This document shows positions 60,904-64,000 of a stretch of DNA of 64,000 bases, piece by piece. The notes beneath the pieces are model-generated. The model did not search any database and had not been told where the DNA came from. It was given only the letters and a program-made list of their open reading frames with translations. The first letter of the stretch is position 1; every line of letters starts with the position of its first letter. The stretch is from an uncultured Clostridia bacterium (GTDB lineage Bacteria > Bacillota > Clostridia > Christensenellales > Borkfalkiaceae), in NCBI GenBank assembly GCA_947053655.1, contig CAMRTO010000001.1, positions 62,001 through 126,000 on the forward strand. The letters are read 5' to 3'. Position numbers and translations under genes: made by a program.

Positions 60904-61812
60904 TTACTCATTTATTTCACATTTTTCGTCCTCTCCGTAAGGATTGACGTGCACTGTAATATGCTTGATTAGCGGAAATTTTTCTTCTATGCCGCTATGG
61001 ACAGACTCTGCAATTCTATGTGCCTCTATAAGCGGAAGATCGCCTTCGCACGCGATTTCCGTTATAACGTATATCCTGTTACCGAACTTCCTTGTCATAA
61101 GTAAATCCACACGCTTTACCCCGTCGCAAGAACCTATAAACTCCCTTATTTCGTTCTCCGTTTTATCGTCGCAGGCTTCATCCGTCATCTTTTTTACGGC
61201 ATCCCAGAATATTTGTACGGCGGCTTTCAAAATAAGCAGACAGATAACGATACAAGCTATGCTGTCTAAAATTTTTACCCCGCACATACCGCCGATTACA
61301 CCGACAAGACTGCCCACGGAAGAAAGCGCGTCCGAACGGTGATGCCACGCGTCGGCTTTGAGTGCGGAAGAATTTACCTTTTTTGCCGCCAGATACGTAT
61401 ACCAAAACATACCCTCTTTAACAACAATCGAAACCGCGGCGGCGACAAGCGCGATAACCTTGGGCACCGCAAAATTTTTATAATCGCCCGTGACGATATT
61501 TTTTACGCCCGAGTATCCTACGCCCACACCCGTAGCAAACAAAACAACAGCCAATAAAATTGCGGCAACACACTCGAACCTTTCATGTCCGAACTGGTGG
61601 TTTTTATCGGCTTTCTTTGCGGAAATTTTAACGCCTATTATTACTATAACGGTTGAAAACACGTCGGAAGCAGAATGTATCGCATCGGAAATCAAAGCAT
61701 ACGATTTACCGAATATGCCCGCAAGCAATTTGAAAACCACAAGCGCGGCATTCATAAAAATAGTTATTACCGATACCCTCACCGCTACTTTGGTTAAATC
61801 GTTACTTTTCAT
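60904..61812 (-). CDS. Cation diffusion facilitator family transporter
   Basis: The 302-residue protein has six TM helices with the CDF metal-site motifs SDAIHSASDVFS and ADAWHHRSDALSS (HxxxD). A C-terminal cytoplasmic domain of about 85 residues (VKRVDLLMTRKFGNRIYVI) follows. Zn2+, Fe2+ or Mn2+ export is typical. Confidence 0.93.
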   Translation of the reverse strand: MKSNDLTKVAVRVSVITIFMNAALVVFKLLAGIFGKSYALISDAIHSASDVFSTVIVIIGVKISAKKADKNHQFGHERFECVAAILLAVVLFATGVGVGYSGVKNIVTGDYKNFAVPKVIALVAAAVSIVVKEGMFWYTYLAAKKVNSSALKADAWHHRSDALSSVGSLVGVIGGMCGVKILDSIACIVICLLILKAAVQIFWDAVKKMTDEACDDKTENEIREFIGSCDGVKRVDLLMTRKFGNRIYVITEIACEGDLPLIEAHRIAESVHSGIEEKFPLIKHITVHVNPYGEDEKCEINE

Positions 61813-61898
61813 TTTTACTCCGTTTTTTAATATTATTGGTTAAAATGAATTGACAATATAAATCAATTAAAATATAATATTCAAGTAAATAAAATATT

Positions 61899-61973
<75 letters not shown>

Positions 61974-61974
<1 letters not shown>

Positions 61975-62003
61975 AAACCTTTCCTTATCGGGAAAGGTTT
62001 TTA
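61974..62003 (+). terminator. tRNA-Thr terminator
   Basis: AAAACCTTTCC-ttatc-GGGAAAGGTTTTT directly follows the tRNA. Confidence 0.88.
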
Positions 62004-62128
62004 TCTTTATCAGGCGTACCTGACGGCGACGTATAAAACAAAAAATTTATTTGCGACAAATCTGCCGAATACTTAATAAGCGGCGGACAAAGCGTGGAAA
62101 GCTTTGTCCGCCGCGGTAATTATTTATG

Positions 62129-62902
62129 TTAAAGTTTTCTTCTTGCGACTGCAATGCGTATTCTGCGTTTGACGGGCTCCGCCGACAGAGATTCCTCTTT
62201 TACGGTGGCGGACGGCAATACAGGCACGACAGGCTCTTCCTTAACGGCTACTTCTTTTACGCGGTCTTCCGTCGTTTCCTTAACGGGCTCCTTGACAGGC
62301 TCTTTAACGGGCGCAACCGTTTCCTTAACGGGGATAAAAATATCCGCGCCGTCTATTTCTTCCGTAGGCTTTAAATCCGAAGCCGTCTTTATTTCCGGCA
62401 AAACAAGCACGGGCTCGTCCTCCGCCTCTGTCACGGCTATTTCTCCGATAACGTTCTCTTTCGTCTTGGATTTATAAATTTTCGGCTCGGAAAATCTTAC
62501 TTCCTGTACGCCGCGCGTCTTAACGGTTTTATGCTCTGCAATTTTCACTTCACGCACTGCGGAAGCGGGATTTTGCAATTCCTGTCCCGAAAGCGAACGG
62601 GAAACTTCGGGCTTGCCGATATGATTTTTAGACGTACCGTTTAAAACAGGCGAAGCGTCGATTTCTATATTCATACCCTCCGACTGCAACATCCTTATGT
62701 ATGCGATTGCGCAGGGGTAAATACTCGTTTTATCGCAACCGCGGCAAAACGGAGCATAAATTCCGCAAAGATCAAACCCGCTGACCAGACTGTTTTTATA
62801 TTTATCCGCATCGATAACCATCTGTATTTTAGAAAGATTATCTTGATTGAGCTTTCTGGGCATAGTCTTTAAAAGCTGTAAAGGCGTATATTCATCCCAC
62901 AT
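62129..62902 (-). CDS. Hypothetical protein with Lys-Glu-Pro-Val repeats
   Basis: The ATG at 62902 follows caggaggcatttt, giving 257 residues. The N-terminal 90 residues are folded with cysteines (GIYAPFCRGCDKTSIYPC). The rest is low complexity with KEPVKEPVKET repeats and a basic end RRIRIAVARRKL. No family is recognised. Confidence 0.68.
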   Translation of the reverse strand: MWDEYTPLQLLKTMPRKLNQDNLSKIQMVIDADKYKNSLVSGFDLCGIYAPFCRGCDKTSIYPCAIAYIRMLQSEGMNIEIDASPVLNGTSKNHIGKPEVSRSLSGQELQNPASAVREVKIAEHKTVKTRGVQEVRFSEPKIYKSKTKENVIGEIAVTEAEDEPVLVLPEIKTASDLKPTEEIDGADIFIPVKETVAPVKEPVKEPVKETTEDRVKEVAVKEEPVVPVLPSATVKEESLSAEPVKRRIRIAVARRKL

Positions 62903-62964
62903 AAAATGCCTCCTGTAACATATTTGATTATACATTAACGCAAACAAAAATACAAGTAAAAAAC

Positions 62965-63888
62965 TTAAAATTTTTTAACGGACAGATTGGAAAGTATTTC
63001 TTCATATTTTTCTTTTGTAAAAGAAATGCTTTCGGGCTGCGTCACCGCCGCTGTTCCAGCGGCAACCCCGCAACATAAAATTTCCCGCAAGGGCGCGTTT
63101 TTGACAAGTGCGCCTGCGGCGGCGGCAACCATTGCGTCGCCCGCACCGACTGTAGAATTCATGGCGACGTTAACGCTTTTGCAATAAAAATTGCTACTGC
63201 CGTCCGTAATGACGGCACCCTGTTTGCCGAGCGATAAAAGCACATACCGCGCGCCTAAATCCAAAACTTTCCCGCATGCCGCCAACATTTCCTGTTTGGT
63301 CGTTATTTTTTTGCCGAACGTACGCTCCAATTCCCCCAAATTCGGTTTAACAAGGCGCACGCCGTGTTTTAACGCTTCTTTAAGGCTGTAGCCTTCCGCG
63401 TCTACGACGGTTGCTACGGACTTGGGAACGGCTTTTATAATTTCACCGTAAAAATCGGGGTTGACGCCGTTAGGCAGACCGCCGGAAATTACAACGCACT
63501 CGCAATTTCCCGCCATACGCGCAACCAACGATATTAATTCGTCTTTCTTTTCCGTGCACACCTCAGGGCCTGTGTCGTCGAATTCCGTCAACATCGACTT
63601 ATTGTCGATTATGCTGTAATTTTCACTCGCTCTGCCCTTGTTCCACACAAATTTATAAGGCACGCCCTCGCGGTGCAATTCATGTTCGAAATGCGTACCG
63701 TTTTCTTCAAACATAAAACCGGTCGCAAAGACGCGGGCGTTTAATCTTGCAAGACCTACGGCAACGTTTAACGCTTTGCCTGTGTAAAAGGTTCTTTTGC
63801 TGATTATTTTGTTGGCTCTGCCCACCCCTAAAGAATCGACCTCCATACTGACGTCGATACAAGGGCAAGGACAAACTGTTAAAATCAT
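62965..63888 (-). CDS. PfkB-family sugar-phosphate kinase (1-phosphofructokinase/tagatose-6-phosphate kinase type)
   Basis: The 307-residue kinase has the C-terminal motif STVGAGDAMVAAA and the N-terminal GKALNVAVGLARL. The usual TLNPAID start is replaced by VCPCPCIDV, with three cysteines. It phosphorylates a phosphorylated sugar; FruK versus LacC cannot be decided. A terminator precedes the next upstream gene. Confidence 0.87.
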   Translation of the reverse strand: MILTVCPCPCIDVSMEVDSLGVGRANKIISKRTFYTGKALNVAVGLARLNARVFATGFMFEENGTHFEHELHREGVPYKFVWNKGRASENYSIIDNKSMLTEFDDTGPEVCTEKKDELISLVARMAGNCECVVISGGLPNGVNPDFYGEIIKAVPKSVATVVDAEGYSLKEALKHGVRLVKPNLGELERTFGKKITTKQEMLAACGKVLDLGARYVLLSLGKQGAVITDGSSNFYCKSVNVAMNSTVGAGDAMVAAAAGALVKNAPLREILCCGVAAGTAAVTQPESISFTKEKYEEILSNLSVKKF

Positions 63889-63920
63889 AATAATTCCTTT
63901 AATACGGAAATCCGCATAAA

Positions 63921-63947
63921 AAAAGCCGCTTTTTTAAGCGGCTTTTC
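63921..63947. terminator. Rho-independent terminator
   Basis: AAAAAGCCGCTT/AAGCGGCTTTT hairpin lies between the kinase and the truncated next gene. Confidence 0.85.
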
Positions 63948-63949
63948 GT

Positions 63950-64000
63950 TTACATTGAAATCATTTGAAGCGTTTCGTAAAGCTCGTAATTGAACTTCTT
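63950..64000 (-). CDS. C-terminal 16 residues of an upstream gene, cut by window edge
   Basis: The minus strand reads KKFNYELYETLQMISM then stop, ending just before a terminator. The fragment is too short to identify. Confidence 0.4.
   Translation of the reverse strand, partial: KKFNYELYETLQMISM

Overview
The window comes from a low-to-medium GC Firmicute. It reads as an uncultured anaerobic gut-type Clostridia, possibly Christensenellales-like; that placement is inferred from gene content only. Supporting signs are a fermentative AdhE, an electron-bifurcating transhydrogenase pair (NfnAB), a DnaD-type primosome protein, an ECF-type vitamin transporter component, a BclA-like collagen protein typical of spore surfaces, and strong AGGAGG ribosome binding sites.

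Chromosome, left part (1-25,201). It holds a truncated ABC-F ATPase, a heterodimeric ABC exporter, an RlmI-like rRNA methyltransferase, an M29 aminopeptidase, a TetR-regulated ABC-2 export system, a collagen-like surface protein and tRNA-Ser. These are followed by a RimK-like ATP-grasp ligase, an ECF S-component/coaX/hom cluster, a Nudix hydrolase, a DUF4364 protein, a TSCPD protein, nfnAB, an APH-fold kinase and adhE. Chromosome, right part (44,570-64,000). It holds small zinc-type proteins, rpiB, a low-molecular-weight phosphatase, tsaC/ywlC, the replicative helicase dnaB, pepF, a DUF711/ACT pair, signal peptidase I, a degenerate alpha/beta hydrolase, sbcCD, a large DnaD-domain protein, a CDF transporter, tRNA-Thr and a PfkB-family sugar kinase.

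The notable region is a 19.2 kb integrated element (25,234-44,464) in the 3' half of tRNA-Leu(CAG). It is bounded by a 78-bp perfect direct repeat that includes the tRNA 3' end, and the similarity continues through the tRNA terminator. A tyrosine recombinase sits at the right end. Paired GTCCCAAT-type sites spaced 11 bp lie just inside both ends. There are two separate repressor/operator switches, each with three operator copies; one repressor has two tandem HTH domains. The element encodes a close relative of the host DnaB, a winged-helix protein with a DnaI-like zinc tail, a methyltransferase, DUF3850 and DUF5348 proteins, and many small proteins in a tightly overlapping leftward operon.

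I see no terminase, portal, capsid, tail, relaxase or type IV secretion genes. Instead the element has a Zot/pI-like (filamentous-phage assembly) ATPase, a four-gene operon of membrane-anchored surface proteins (one with a long basic cytoplasmic tail), and a gene-free 0.57-kb segment packed with strong hairpins. Three structured small RNAs, each with its own TTGACT/TATAAT-type promoter, are encoded on the strand opposite the operon. My working interpretation is a temperate, extrusion-type (inovirus-like) or otherwise undescribed capsidless element that replicates by a helicase-dependent mechanism. This is inference; the directly seen facts are the att repeats, the gene motifs, the operators, the hairpins and the promoter/terminator pairs.
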